A stretch of DNA of 64,000 nt from Kocuria carniphila (GTDB lineage Bacteria > Actinomycetota > Actinomycetes > Actinomycetales > Micrococcaceae): the NCBI RefSeq assembly GCF_004136555.1, contig NZ_NOIT01000002.1, positions 62,001-126,000 of the forward strand, given 5' to 3'. Numbering within the stretch: position 1 is the stretch's first letter; each line of letters starts with the position of its first letter. Below, piece after piece: positions 1 to 7,080 of the stretch. A model generated the notes under the pieces. It was not told the DNA's origin. It made no database searches and saw only the letters and a program-made list of their open reading frames with translations. A program made the translations under genes and the position numbers.

Positions 1-197
1 TTGGACACAGCATCTCGCACTCGCACCGCCGCACCAAGCGCCGGTGGAACCCGAACATCCAGAAGAAGCGTTACTGGGTGCCCTCGTTGCGTCGCAACGT
101 CACGCTCAACTTGAGCGCCAAGGGCATCAAGGTGATCGATGCTCGCGGCATCGACTCCGTGGTCAACGAGCTCATTGCACGTGGGGAGAAGATCTGA
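1..197 (+). CDS. rpmB: 50S ribosomal protein L28 (5' end cut by window)
   Basis: The frame is open from base 3 and ends with TGA at 195-197, giving the last 64 residues of an L28 protein of about 78. The visible part carries the family segment [18 protein letters not shown] followed by YWVPSLRR and [15 protein letters not shown]28 is a large-subunit protein near the E site. No cysteine is seen in the visible part, but the N-terminus, where one zinc-ligand cysteine would lie in zinc-binding L28 proteins, is outside the window. The next gene, L33, starts two bases after the stop, so the two are almost certainly cotranscribed. The order L28-L33-S14 matches the zinc-independent ribosomal protein operon of mycobacteria. 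Any Zur operator would be upstream of the window. Confidence 0.95.
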   Translation, partial: GHSISHSHRRTKRRWNPNIQKKRYWVPSLRRNVTLNLSAKGIKVIDARGIDSVVNELIARGEKI

Positions 198-198
198 G

Positions 199-366
199 AT
201 GGCCAAGGACAAGGACGTACGTCCCATCATTAAGCTGAAGTCCACCGCAGGTACCGGCTTCACCTACGTAACCCGTAAGAACCGCCGTAACAATCCTGAC
301 CGCATGGTCATGAAGAAGTACGACCCGGTGGTTCGCAAGCACGTCGATTTCCGCGAGGAGCGCTAA
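199..366 (+). CDS. rpmG: 50S ribosomal protein L33, cysteine-free type
   Basis: This 55-residue protein starts [18 protein letters not shown] and ends HVDFREER. It matches L33, a large-subunit protein near the E site. Zinc-binding L33 has two CxxC pairs; here there is no cysteine at all, so this is the zinc-independent (C-) form. The start chosen is the ATG one base after the rpmB stop, which gives the standard L33 length; a longer in-frame start at 139 would lie inside rpmB. The gene sits between rpmB and rpsN with very short gaps, in keeping with one polycistronic transcript. In mycobacteria and streptomycetes such C- paralogues are repressed by Zur when zinc is plentiful. Whether a C+ copy exists elsewhere in this genome cannot be seen here. 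Confidence 0.96.
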   Translation: MAKDKDVRPIIKLKSTAGTGFTYVTRKNRRNNPDRMVMKKYDPVVRKHVDFREER

Positions 367-370
367 ATCC

Positions 371-676
371 ATGGCAAAGAAGTCCAAGATCGCCAAGAAC
401 GAGCAGCGCAAGGTCATCGTCGAGCGCTACGCCGCTAAGCGCGCAGAGCTGAAGAAGACTCTCGTGGATGAGAACGCAACCCCGGAGGCTCGCGAAGAGG
501 CTCGCCTGGGTCTGCAGAAGCTCCCCCGCGATGCTTCTCCCATCCGCGTTCGTAACCGTGACCAGATCGATGGCCGTCCCCGCGGTACTTTCCAGCGATT
601 CGGAATCTCCCGTGTTCGCTTCCGCGAGATGGCTCACCGCGGCGAATTGCCGGGTATCTCCAAGTCGAGCTGGTAA
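371..676 (+). CDS. rpsN: 30S ribosomal protein S14, long cysteine-free type
   Basis: This 101-residue protein begins [14 protein letters not shown] and ends with the S14 signature [19 protein letters not shown]...[12 protein letters not shown]14 is a small-subunit head protein. The 61-residue zinc-binding S14 has two CxxC pairs; this one is the long form with an insertion and no cysteine, so it does not need zinc. The ATG lies 4 bases after the L33 stop. In mycobacteria the set L28-L33-S14 is followed by S18; here an HU gene follows instead and no S18 is seen. The product is certain. That it is a zinc-starvation paralogue rather than the only S14 is inference. Confidence 0.96.
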   Translation: MAKKSKIAKNEQRKVIVERYAAKRAELKKTLVDENATPEAREEARLGLQKLPRDASPIRVRNRDQIDGRPRGTFQRFGISRVRFREMAHRGELPGISKSSW

Positions 677-754
677 TTTCTCACTCGGAAGCACTGGGCG
701 CGTATGCTCCCTATTTCCATAGAGAACGCCAATTAAGTCCAGGAGGACAAGCAC

Positions 755-1039
755 ATGGCTAAGAACCGCAGCGAACTCGTTGCCGAGGTTGCCGAGAAAG
801 CCGGCACCACTCAGGCCGCCGTCAACGGCGTCCTGGATGCAATGTTCCAGGTCTTCGAGAGCTCCGTTTCCAACGGCGAGAAGATCACCATCCCGGGTTG
901 GATGTCCGTTGAGCGCACCGACCGTGCCGCTCGCCAGGGCCGCAACCCGCAGACCGGTGAGACCATTCAGATTCCGGCCGGCCACGGCGTCAAGCTGACC
1001 GCCGGCTCCAAGCTGAAGGCTGCTGTTTCCTCCAAGTGA
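755..1039 (+). CDS. HU family DNA-binding protein
   Basis: This 94-residue nucleoid protein of the HU/IHF family starts MAKNRSELVAEVAEKAG and carries the DNA-intercalating arm motif GRNPQTGE at about residues 62-69. HU dimers bend and compact DNA. It is the short, single-domain form, without the lysine-rich tail of the mycobacterial/streptomycete HupB-HupS type. The usual phenylalanine-rich turn (IPGFGTF) is replaced by IPGWMSV. A strong Shine-Dalgarno sequence, AGGAGG, lies 8 bases before the ATG. The 78-base gap after rpsN could hold its own promoter, so membership of the ribosomal operon is not certain. A good hairpin terminator follows the gene. Confidence 0.94.
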   Translation: MAKNRSELVAEVAEKAGTTQAAVNGVLDAMFQVFESSVSNGEKITIPGWMSVERTDRAARQGRNPQTGETIQIPAGHGVKLTAGSKLKAAVSSK

Positions 1040-1075
1040 GGTAAGCCTGCGCGGGCGTCATGCTCGTGTTAGTTC

Positions 1076-1110
1076 AAGGGACCGTCCACGTTTTTCGTGG
1101 GCGGTCCCTT
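1076..1110 (+). terminator. Hairpin terminator after the HU gene
   Basis: A 15-bp stem (AAGGGACCGTCCACG with CGTGGGCGGTCCCTT, one G-U pair) closes a TTTTT loop. It sits 37 bases after the HU stop. No long T run follows, as is common in actinobacteria. Confidence 0.8.
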
Positions 1111-1195
1111 GTTCGTCTCCGAGTTCGTGGATTCCCCAGCGGTCGCGCATAATGGAGGGGAATTCATTGGCTGATCAGATCCCCGGAGGTGTGCG

Positions 1196-1813
1196 GTGTC
1201 TTCGCGTGCGCGCCGTCTTGCCCGGGGCTGGGCCGCGTCGCTGATCGCCACGAGCCTGGGCGCCGCGTCTCACGCCGCCGTTGACGGCACGTGGCCTCCG
1301 GTCATCCTGATTCTCCTGTCCGCCGCGCTGGCCTCCCCCGTGTGCATGCTGCTCGCGGGTCGCGTGCTGTCCCGCGTGAGCGTTGCCGCGGCCGTCGTGG
1401 CAAGCCAAGGACTTCTCCACGGACTCTTCGCCCAATCCGGGCACGGCGTGACTGCCGTTGACCACACGCATCACGTCACGGGCGCGGTTGCCGAGGGCAC
1501 CCCGCAGCTCGTGGTGTCCCTGGCGCCGGATCTGGCGCACCACGGCGCGGGGATGCTCGCCGCACACGTGATTGCCGCGGCCGCCACGTATGCCCTGTTA
1601 CGCCACGGTGAGGTTGCCGCGGTGCGGCTGCTCGACGCCGTGTCGTTGCGCGTGCTCGCATTGGTGAGCGTTCCCGTGCTGCCCGTGATTCGCGCGGTGC
1701 CGCGGCGAATCGCGTGGACTTCTCCCCGTGCCCTCACGGATCAATTGCTGCTGCCGGTCGTGCACGGCTTCAGGGGGCCTCCCGCGCGCGGGACGGCCCC
1801 GGCTTTCGCCTAG
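1196..1813 (+). CDS. Membrane protein of unknown function, His-containing, in copper cluster
   Basis: I do not recognise this 205-residue protein. It starts at a GTG preceded by CCGGAGG. It is alanine- and valine-rich, with hydrophobic stretches at about residues 34-56 and 60-80, another at about 118-136 and another at about 147-166, so it is likely an integral membrane protein with four or so helices. The loop after the second helix carries histidines, including HTHH at about residues 90-94, and further His residues come just before the third helix. The C-terminus is basic and soluble. It stands 120 bases upstream of copC in the same direction. The neighbours suggest a role in copper or metal handling, but the sequence itself does not prove this. 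A CATAAT box at 1148-1153 could be a -10 element. Confidence 0.75.
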   Translation: MSSRARRLARGWAASLIATSLGAASHAAVDGTWPPVILILLSAALASPVCMLLAGRVLSRVSVAAAVVASQGLLHGLFAQSGHGVTAVDHTHHVTGAVAEGTPQLVVSLAPDLAHHGAGMLAAHVIAAAATYALLRHGEVAAVRLLDAVSLRVLALVSVPVLPVIRAVPRRIAWTSPRALTDQLLLPVVHGFRGPPARGTAPAFA

Positions 1814-1828
1814 TTCTTCAGCGTCGAT

Positions 1829-1921
1829 CATTGGCGCTGCGGCGGGACCGGGAGTGCCGTCTCGGCCACTCTTCACATTCCGCTTCTTGCCGCCTCCCGC
1901 GGCACCAATGCGTCCGAGACG
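1829..1921 (+). promoter_or_regulatory. Possible structured leader (pseudoknot-like) before copC
   Basis: Two inverted repeats interleave in the 120-base gap before copC. CATTGGCGCTGCGG (1829-1842) can pair with CCGCGGCACCAATG (1897-1910) with one mismatch and one wobble. CGTCTCGG (1858-1865), inside that loop, can pair with CCGAGACG (1914-1921), outside it and 1 base from the AGGAG ribosome-binding site. An interleaved pair of this kind can form a pseudoknot or switch translation. This is visible complementarity only; function is inferred. Confidence 0.35.
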
Positions 1922-1933
1922 CAGGAGAATTCC

Positions 1934-2608
1934 ATGCACACTTTTGATGCCTCAACCCCAGTTCCCGCCGCGCCCTCAGCACGGACGACGCCGCCTCGCG
2001 CGGTTGCGCGCGCCACTTCCGATCGCCGTCCGCTCGCGGTGGTTCTGCTGGCGGTGCTCACGGCCCTGTTCATGCTTGTGAGCACGGCACAGCCCGCGGC
2101 CGCCCATGACGAGATGATTGGTTCCGACCCCGAGTCCGGGGCTTCCCTGGACGCTTCCCCCGAATCGCTGACGCTGACCTTCTCCGGAAACGTCATGGAC
2201 ATCGGGCGTGAAATCCGAGTCACGGACTCCGCCGGTGAATCCCTGGTGGAACGTGAGTCCACCGTGGAACGCCAGCGCGTGATCCAGCCGCTCGCCAACC
2301 CCGGGTCCACCGAGGATGAAACCTACACCGTGGTGTGGCGTGTGGTTTCCGAGGACGGCCACCCCATCGAGGGAACCTTCGAGTACACCGTGGGACAGGG
2401 AGCCGGCGAGCAGGCCGGTCAGGGCCCCACCCAAGAGCCGTCCTCGGCTGCCACGGGTGAACAACGTGACGACACCGCTACCGAGGCCGCAGAGCCCGCC
2501 GGTGATTCCGGTACCCCCGGTTGGCTGATCCCTGTCATCGGTGGCGTGGGTGCCCTTGCGCTGCTCATCGTGGTGCTGGTTCTGGCCACCCGTCGGAAAC
2601 AGCGCTGA
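1934..2608 (+). CDS. copC: CopC-domain copper resistance protein, membrane anchored
   Basis: This 224-residue protein has a long N-terminal leader, a signal peptide with its hydrophobic core at about residues 34-50, and likely cleavage after AQPAAA, so that the mature protein starts with His58 (HDEM). CopC proteins bind Cu(II) through this N-terminal amino group and His, plus a distal Asp/His pair; the DGH at 141-143 fits the latter. The CopC fold spans about residues 58-153 (SDPESGASLDASPESLTLTF, then VWRVVSEDGHP). A low-complexity linker and a single C-terminal membrane helix (about 197-218) ending RRKQR follow, so the domain is held on the outer face of the membrane. It precedes a PCu(A)C-like lipoprotein, a DyP peroxidase and a CopD/CtaG protein, all of one direction. 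The ribosome-binding site is AGGAG at 1923-1927. Confidence 0.9.
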   Translation: MHTFDASTPVPAAPSARTTPPRAVARATSDRRPLAVVLLAVLTALFMLVSTAQPAAAHDEMIGSDPESGASLDASPESLTLTFSGNVMDIGREIRVTDSAGESLVERESTVERQRVIQPLANPGSTEDETYTVVWRVVSEDGHPIEGTFEYTVGQGAGEQAGQGPTQEPSSAATGEQRDDTATEAAEPAGDSGTPGWLIPVIGGVGALALLIVVLVLATRRKQR

Positions 2609-2720
2609 TCGCCCCGTATCCCCGTAGGTTTCTGGGTTTCGCGTCCTATGTCGGTCGAGGCATGGTTCGCCCGCGCCCGATCTGATCACGGCGGAACTCA
2701 GGTTCGAGAAAGACACCATC

Positions 2721-3380
2721 ATGAACATGCCCATTGAGACTTCTACCCGTTCCCTGCCCCGGCCCTTGCGCCGTAGCGTGACCACACTGCTGGCTGCGGG
2801 CTTCGCCGTTACGGCACTCACCGGCTGCTCGGCCGACGGCAACCAAGCGAGCGGCGACACCCAAGTCCCGGCGGCGTCGGCAGAGGGAAATGCCGCGACC
2901 GAGCAGGTCGTGGAGCTGACCGACGGCTGGGCCAAGGCCGCTGACTCCAACATGACCTCCGTGTTCGGCTCGCTCAAGAACACCGGCGACCAGTCCGTGA
3001 CACTCGAGTCCATCGACGCGGGGGACACTGCCGGTGTGGCAGAGCTGCATGAAACCGTGATGAACGACCAGACCGGCTCCACCGAAATGAAGCGGGTCGA
3101 GGGCGGCTTCGAGATCGCTCCGGGGGAGACCAAGACGCTCGAACCCGGCGGCGACCACATGATGCTCATGGAGCTGCAGTGCGCCGTGAAGTCGGGGACG
3201 GATCTCACGGTGGAACTGGGTTTCGACAATGGTCGGACGCAGCAGATCACCGTCCCGGTGCGTGACTACGCCGGAGCGCAGGAGCACTACGCGCCGGGCG
3301 AGGAGCACAGCGGGCACGGAGAGCATTCCGAGATGCCCAGCCCGGAATCTTCGGCCCTTCCGGAATGTCATGAGCACTGA
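2721..3380 (+). CDS. PCu(A)C-like periplasmic/extracytoplasmic copper chaperone lipoprotein
   Basis: This 219-residue lipoprotein has a signal peptide ending in the lipobox LTGC (Cys36). It carries the PCu(A)C domain at about residues 62-180, with the metal-binding pattern His110, Met123, His146 and Met148 (GGDHMMLM), close to the family motif H-X10-M-X21-H-X-M. Such proteins carry Cu(I) to the Cu(A)/Cu(B) centres of cytochrome oxidase. The tail (from about residue 190) is rich in His, Glu and Ser (EEHSGHGEHSEMP, ending ECHEH), a second possible metal-binding region. The gene overlaps the DyP start by 11 bases (3370-3380), which suggests translational coupling. The downstream CtaG domain is itself an oxidase assembly factor, consistent with copper delivery. 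Confidence 0.9.
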   Translation: MNMPIETSTRSLPRPLRRSVTTLLAAGFAVTALTGCSADGNQASGDTQVPAASAEGNAATEQVVELTDGWAKAADSNMTSVFGSLKNTGDQSVTLESIDAGDTAGVAELHETVMNDQTGSTEMKRVEGGFEIAPGETKTLEPGGDHMMLMELQCAVKSGTDLTVELGFDNGRTQQITVPVRDYAGAQEHYAPGEEHSGHGEHSEMPSPESSALPECHEH

Positions 3381-4647
3381 CGAGACCCCTGCTCGTGAGG
3401 GCCTGCAGCGGCGATCGCTCCTGATCGGAGCGGTCGCCGGTGCGGGCGTCACCGGCATCGGAGCGGCCTCGGCAGTAGGCCTGAACGAGGCTTTCGGGGC
3501 CGCGGAGGATCCCACCGCCGATCATTCCGACGCCGCTCGCCACGGATTGCAGGTCGAGCCGTTCCACGGTGCTCGCCAAGCCGGCGTGGCCACGCTGCCA
3601 CAGGCCTTCAGCGCGTTCATCGCGCTGAACCTCAACCAGGGCGCGAGCAAAGATTCCTTGCGGCGCATGCTTCGTGTACTCAGCGACGACGCCGCCGCAC
3701 TCACCCAGGGCCGCGCCCCGCTGTGGGATCAGGAACCGTGGCTCGCGGAGAATCCGTCGCGGCTCACGGTCACGTTCGGTTTCGGTCCGAAGGCCATGGC
3801 GCTGATCGATGCGGCTCGCGCGCCCGAGTGGCTCAAACCGCTACCGGCCTTCGATATCGATCAGTTGCAGGATCGGTGGAACCAGGGCGACCTGTTGCTG
3901 CAGTTGTGCTGCGACGACAAACTCACTCTGGCGCACGCCCAGCGGGTGCTGCTCAAGGACTCGAGGTCCTTCGCGAAAGTGCGCTGGATCCAGGACGGTT
4001 TCCGCAACACGGTGGGGGCCACGCCCGCGGGTCAGACCATGCGTAATTTGTTCGGTCAGGTGGACGGCACGGTCAATCCGTATCCGGGCGAAGAAGATCA
4101 CGAGAAGGTGGTCTACGGGCGGGACGGTTTTGAACCGTGGATCGAGGACGGCACATCACTGGTGTTGCGCCGCATCCACATGAACCTGGACACCTGGGAC
4201 GAGGCCGACACCCCCGCGCGCGAAGACTCGGTAGGGCGGAAACTGGCCGACGGCGCACCCCTGACCGGTTCCCAGGAACACGACGAACCGGACTTCGAGG
4301 CCAAGGGGCCTCTGGGGTTCCCGGTGATCGCCTCCTACAGCCATATCCGGCGCTCGCGCACCGACAATCCGGACGAGAAGATCTTCCGCAGGGTGTACAA
4401 CTACGACCTACCGGTGGCGGACGCTTCCGGTATGAGTCGCTCGGGTGACATCAGCGGGGGAGTGTCCAACACGGGCCTGATCTTCGCGTCCTACCAATCG
4501 GATCCGATCCAGCAGTTCGTTCCCATTCAGAAGAAACTGGACGACATGGACATGCTCAACACCTGGACGGTGCCCATCGGCTCGGCGGTGTTTGCGATTC
4601 CGCCCGGGTGCGAGGAGGGTGGATTCATCGGAGACGGGCTCTTCTGA
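3370..4647 (+). CDS. Dye-decolourising (DyP-type) haem peroxidase, Tat-exported
   Basis: This 425-residue protein has a twin-arginine leader (LQRRSLLIGAVAGAG, R14-R15), so it should be exported folded. The DyP family marks are the GxxDG motif (GQVDG, catalytic Asp232) and the proximal haem histidine in SHIRR (His325). Length and motifs fit the EfeB/DyP class B-A border found in actinobacteria. It uses H2O2 with haem to oxidise bulky substrates, and some relatives are called deferrochelatases. The chosen ATG at 3370 overlaps the end of the copper chaperone gene; a longer in-frame start upstream would lack the Tat leader at the N-terminus. The neighbourhood is copper/oxidase assembly, not the usual EfeUO iron genes, so an extracytoplasmic redox role beside copper is likely. 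The substrate is unknown. Confidence 0.93.
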   Translation: MSTDETPAREGLQRRSLLIGAVAGAGVTGIGAASAVGLNEAFGAAEDPTADHSDAARHGLQVEPFHGARQAGVATLPQAFSAFIALNLNQGASKDSLRRMLRVLSDDAAALTQGRAPLWDQEPWLAENPSRLTVTFGFGPKAMALIDAARAPEWLKPLPAFDIDQLQDRWNQGDLLLQLCCDDKLTLAHAQRVLLKDSRSFAKVRWIQDGFRNTVGATPAGQTMRNLFGQVDGTVNPYPGEEDHEKVVYGRDGFEPWIEDGTSLVLRRIHMNLDTWDEADTPAREDSVGRKLADGAPLTGSQEHDEPDFEAKGPLGFPVIASYSHIRRSRTDNPDEKIFRRVYNYDLPVADASGMSRSGDISGGVSNTGLIFASYQSDPIQQFVPIQKKLDDMDMLNTWTVPIGSAVFAIPPGCEEGGFIGDGLF

Positions 4648-4728
4648 TCGGATGAATCACTGCATCTCAGGGTCAGCGGATAAGGACACGGGAATGGCCG
4701 CCGCGCGCGGGGCCGAAGGAGCACACGA

Positions 4729-6873
4729 ATGAGCACTGCCACTGGGGCGAAAACCCCGGGAAGCACCAAGCCCCAGCGATCCGAGATCTCGGGGTTGAGT
4801 CTCAACCCCTGGATCATTGCCGTGGTGGTCGTGGCCGCCATGATCGGCATGACCGCCGCCCTGCTGTACGGCGGTGCATCGGACCCCCGCGAGGTCGCGG
4901 ACCCGGGAGCTCTGGTTCGTTGGGGTCTGCCCGCGCTGGAAACCGTGCACAACATCTCCATGGCCGTGGTCATGGGCGCCCTGCTGCTGGCCATCGGCGT
5001 GGTCCCGCGTTTCGCAGATCTCACTCGGAAGCGTCCGCCGCGCAACAGCCGAGACCAGTCGGCCGAACCGGATCACCCCGTGTATTCCTCGGTGCTCCGG
5101 CTGGCGCAGGCGGCTGCGGTCGTGTGGACGGTTTCCGCCATTGCGGTGCTGATCTTCACGTACTCGGACGTCTCGGGTACCGGGCTCGGTTCGGGACAGA
5201 ACTACACCCAGCAGTTGACCCACTACATCACCGAGATCGCCACGGGCCAGGCTCAGGCGACCGTGGTGATCGTGGCCGCGGTGGTGACCACCCTGATCTT
5301 CGGTGTGCGTGCCCTGCTCGGACTGTTCTGCACCCTGGCGCTGAGCATGATCGCGCTGGTGGCGCTCGCGCTCAACGGCCACTCGTCCGGCGGCGCGGAC
5401 CACATGGGTGCCGTGAACTCGCTGGGTCTGCACCTCATGGGTGTGTGCTTGTGGGTGGGCGGCCTGATCGTCCTGGCGTGGGCCAGCCCGCTGCTCGCCA
5501 AGGAATCCACGGTGATCGCCCACCGCGGCGAGACCAAGCACCGCGTCCCGCTGTTGTCCGTGGTGCTGCGCCGCTATTCCGTGGTGGCCCTGGGCTGCTA
5601 CTTCCTGGTGCTGCTGTCCGGCATCATCAACGCCCAGGTGCGCATCGGCACGTGGGAGCAGCTGAACTCCGGCTACGGGCGCATCGTGCTGGCCAAGCTC
5701 GTACTCACCCTGCTGCTGGCCCTGGTCGGTTTCGCTCACCGGCAGTGGCTGATCCCTGGTGTAGAAGACGGCTCCCGGTCCCGCACTGCCACCCTGTGGC
5801 GCGTGATCGTGGTGGAGCTGGTGCTCATGGGACTGCTCATGGGTATTGCCTCCGCGCTGAGCCGCACGGCTCCGCCCGTACCGGAGGAGATGCCCACCGA
5901 TGCTTCCCCGGCGCGTTTGCTCACGTGGTACGAACTGCCACCCGAACCGACCTTCGCCTCGTGGTTCACCACGTGGCGCATCGACTGGTTCTGGGCCGCA
6001 GTGGTCGTCTTCTTTGCCATCGTGTACCTCTGGGCCGCGATCAAGGTGTGGCGCCGCGGGGACAAATGGTCTGTGCTGCGAACCGCGTCCTGGCTGATCG
6101 GCCTGGTGCTGCTCATGTACGCGACGTCCGGCGGCGTGGCGGTGTACGCCCGCGTGCTGTTCTCCGCCCACATGGTCGAGCACATGAGCCTGACCATGAT
6201 CGTGCCTCTGTTCCTGGTCTCCGGTGCACCCATCACGGTCATCCTCAAGGCGCTGGAACCCCGCGGCGACGGCACTCGCGGTCCACGCGAATGGATCCTG
6301 CGCCTGGTGCACTCCACGTGGGGCAAGATCGTGACCCACCCGATCTTCGCCGCGGCCAACTTCGCCTTCTCGATCGTGCTGTTCTACTTCACGGATCTGT
6401 TCCACATCACACTGCGCTACCACGTGGGCCACGAGTTCATGATGATGCACTTCCTGTTCACCGGGTACATGTTCGCTCTGGTCCTCATCGGCATCGACCC
6501 CATCCCCAAACGGCCCAGCTATCCCATGCGGTTGGTGCTCCTGCTGGCCACCATGGCCGCCCACGCGTTCATCGGTATCTCCATCATGAGCATGACCGCG
6601 GTGCTGCAGGCCGGCTGGTTCGGCAACATGGGCCGCCCCTGGGGCCCCAGCGCCCTGGAGGATCAAGAGCTGGGCGGCATGCTCATGTGGGGGATCGGTG
6701 AGTTCCCCACATTCCTGCTGGCCGTGATCGTGGCCATTATGTGGGCCCTCGAGGGCAGCAAGGAGAACCGTCGCGTGGACAGGCAAGCGGACCGCACCGA
6801 CGACGCCGAGCTCAAGGCCTACAACGAAATGATGGCCAACCTGGCCGAACAGGACGAACGACGCCGCCGCTGA
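4729..6873 (+). CDS. CopD-CtaG fusion: copper import / cytochrome oxidase assembly membrane protein
   Basis: This 714-residue polytopic membrane protein joins two families. The N-terminal half (about residues 20-370) is CopD-like, with several helices including the segment NSLGLHLMGVCLWVGGLIV. The C-terminal half (about 400-690) is the caa3-type oxidase assembly factor CtaG, with His-rich helices FSAHMVEHMSLTMIVPLF and HVGHEFMMMHFLFTGYMF. CopD moves copper across the membrane and CtaG serves Cu(B) insertion into oxidase, so the fusion couples supply and delivery. The start has AAGGAG 9 bases upstream. The C-terminus is charged and cytoplasmic (DRTDDAELKAYNEMMANLAEQ). It ends the copper cluster begun by copC. 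This fused arrangement is well known in actinobacteria. Confidence 0.93.
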   Translation: MSTATGAKTPGSTKPQRSEISGLSLNPWIIAVVVVAAMIGMTAALLYGGASDPREVADPGALVRWGLPALETVHNISMAVVMGALLLAIGVVPRFADLTRKRPPRNSRDQSAEPDHPVYSSVLRLAQAAAVVWTVSAIAVLIFTYSDVSGTGLGSGQNYTQQLTHYITEIATGQAQATVVIVAAVVTTLIFGVRALLGLFCTLALSMIALVALALNGHSSGGADHMGAVNSLGLHLMGVCLWVGGLIVLAWASPLLAKESTVIAHRGETKHRVPLLSVVLRRYSVVALGCYFLVLLSGIINAQVRIGTWEQLNSGYGRIVLAKLVLTLLLALVGFAHRQWLIPGVEDGSRSRTATLWRVIVVELVLMGLLMGIASALSRTAPPVPEEMPTDASPARLLTWYELPPEPTFASWFTTWRIDWFWAAVVVFFAIVYLWAAIKVWRRGDKWSVLRTASWLIGLVLLMYATSGGVAVYARVLFSAHMVEHMSLTMIVPLFLVSGAPITVILKALEPRGDGTRGPREWILRLVHSTWGKIVTHPIFAAANFAFSIVLFYFTDLFHITLRYHVGHEFMMMHFLFTGYMFALVLIGIDPIPKRPSYPMRLVLLLATMAAHAFIGISIMSMTAVLQAGWFGNMGRPWGPSALEDQELGGMLMWGIGEFPTFLLAVIVAIMWALEGSKENRRVDRQADRTDDAELKAYNEMMANLAEQDERRRR

Positions 6874-7080
6874 CGTCCCAGCACGCGTCCCGATCTCGCC
6901 TCGGGCCGGTTCGCACTCGGGCCGGCACGGACATCAAGGTTGCCGACCCGCGGGACGGGGTGAGCGGCGTCGTCGTCCATGGCGCGGGCCCGTTCGCCGA
7001 ACGCGCGTCACAGACCGCAACGCGCGTGCCCGGGAAGATGCGCGCGGCGGCTAACGTTGACCTGGAAGACCTGATTTTAC

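Noticed and set aside
3229-3369. DyP gene starting earlier, within the copper chaperone gene
   Set aside because: The Tat leader starts right at 3370, and upstream residues are a phase shadow.
4920-6701. A 593-residue frame in another phase of the CopD-CtaG gene
   Set aside because: Arg/His/Pro-rich phase shadow of a real gene.
4657-6786. A 709-residue reading frame on the minus strand
   Set aside because: It is the antisense shadow of the CopD-CtaG gene; its composition is His/Gln/Gly-rich junk and no family is seen.
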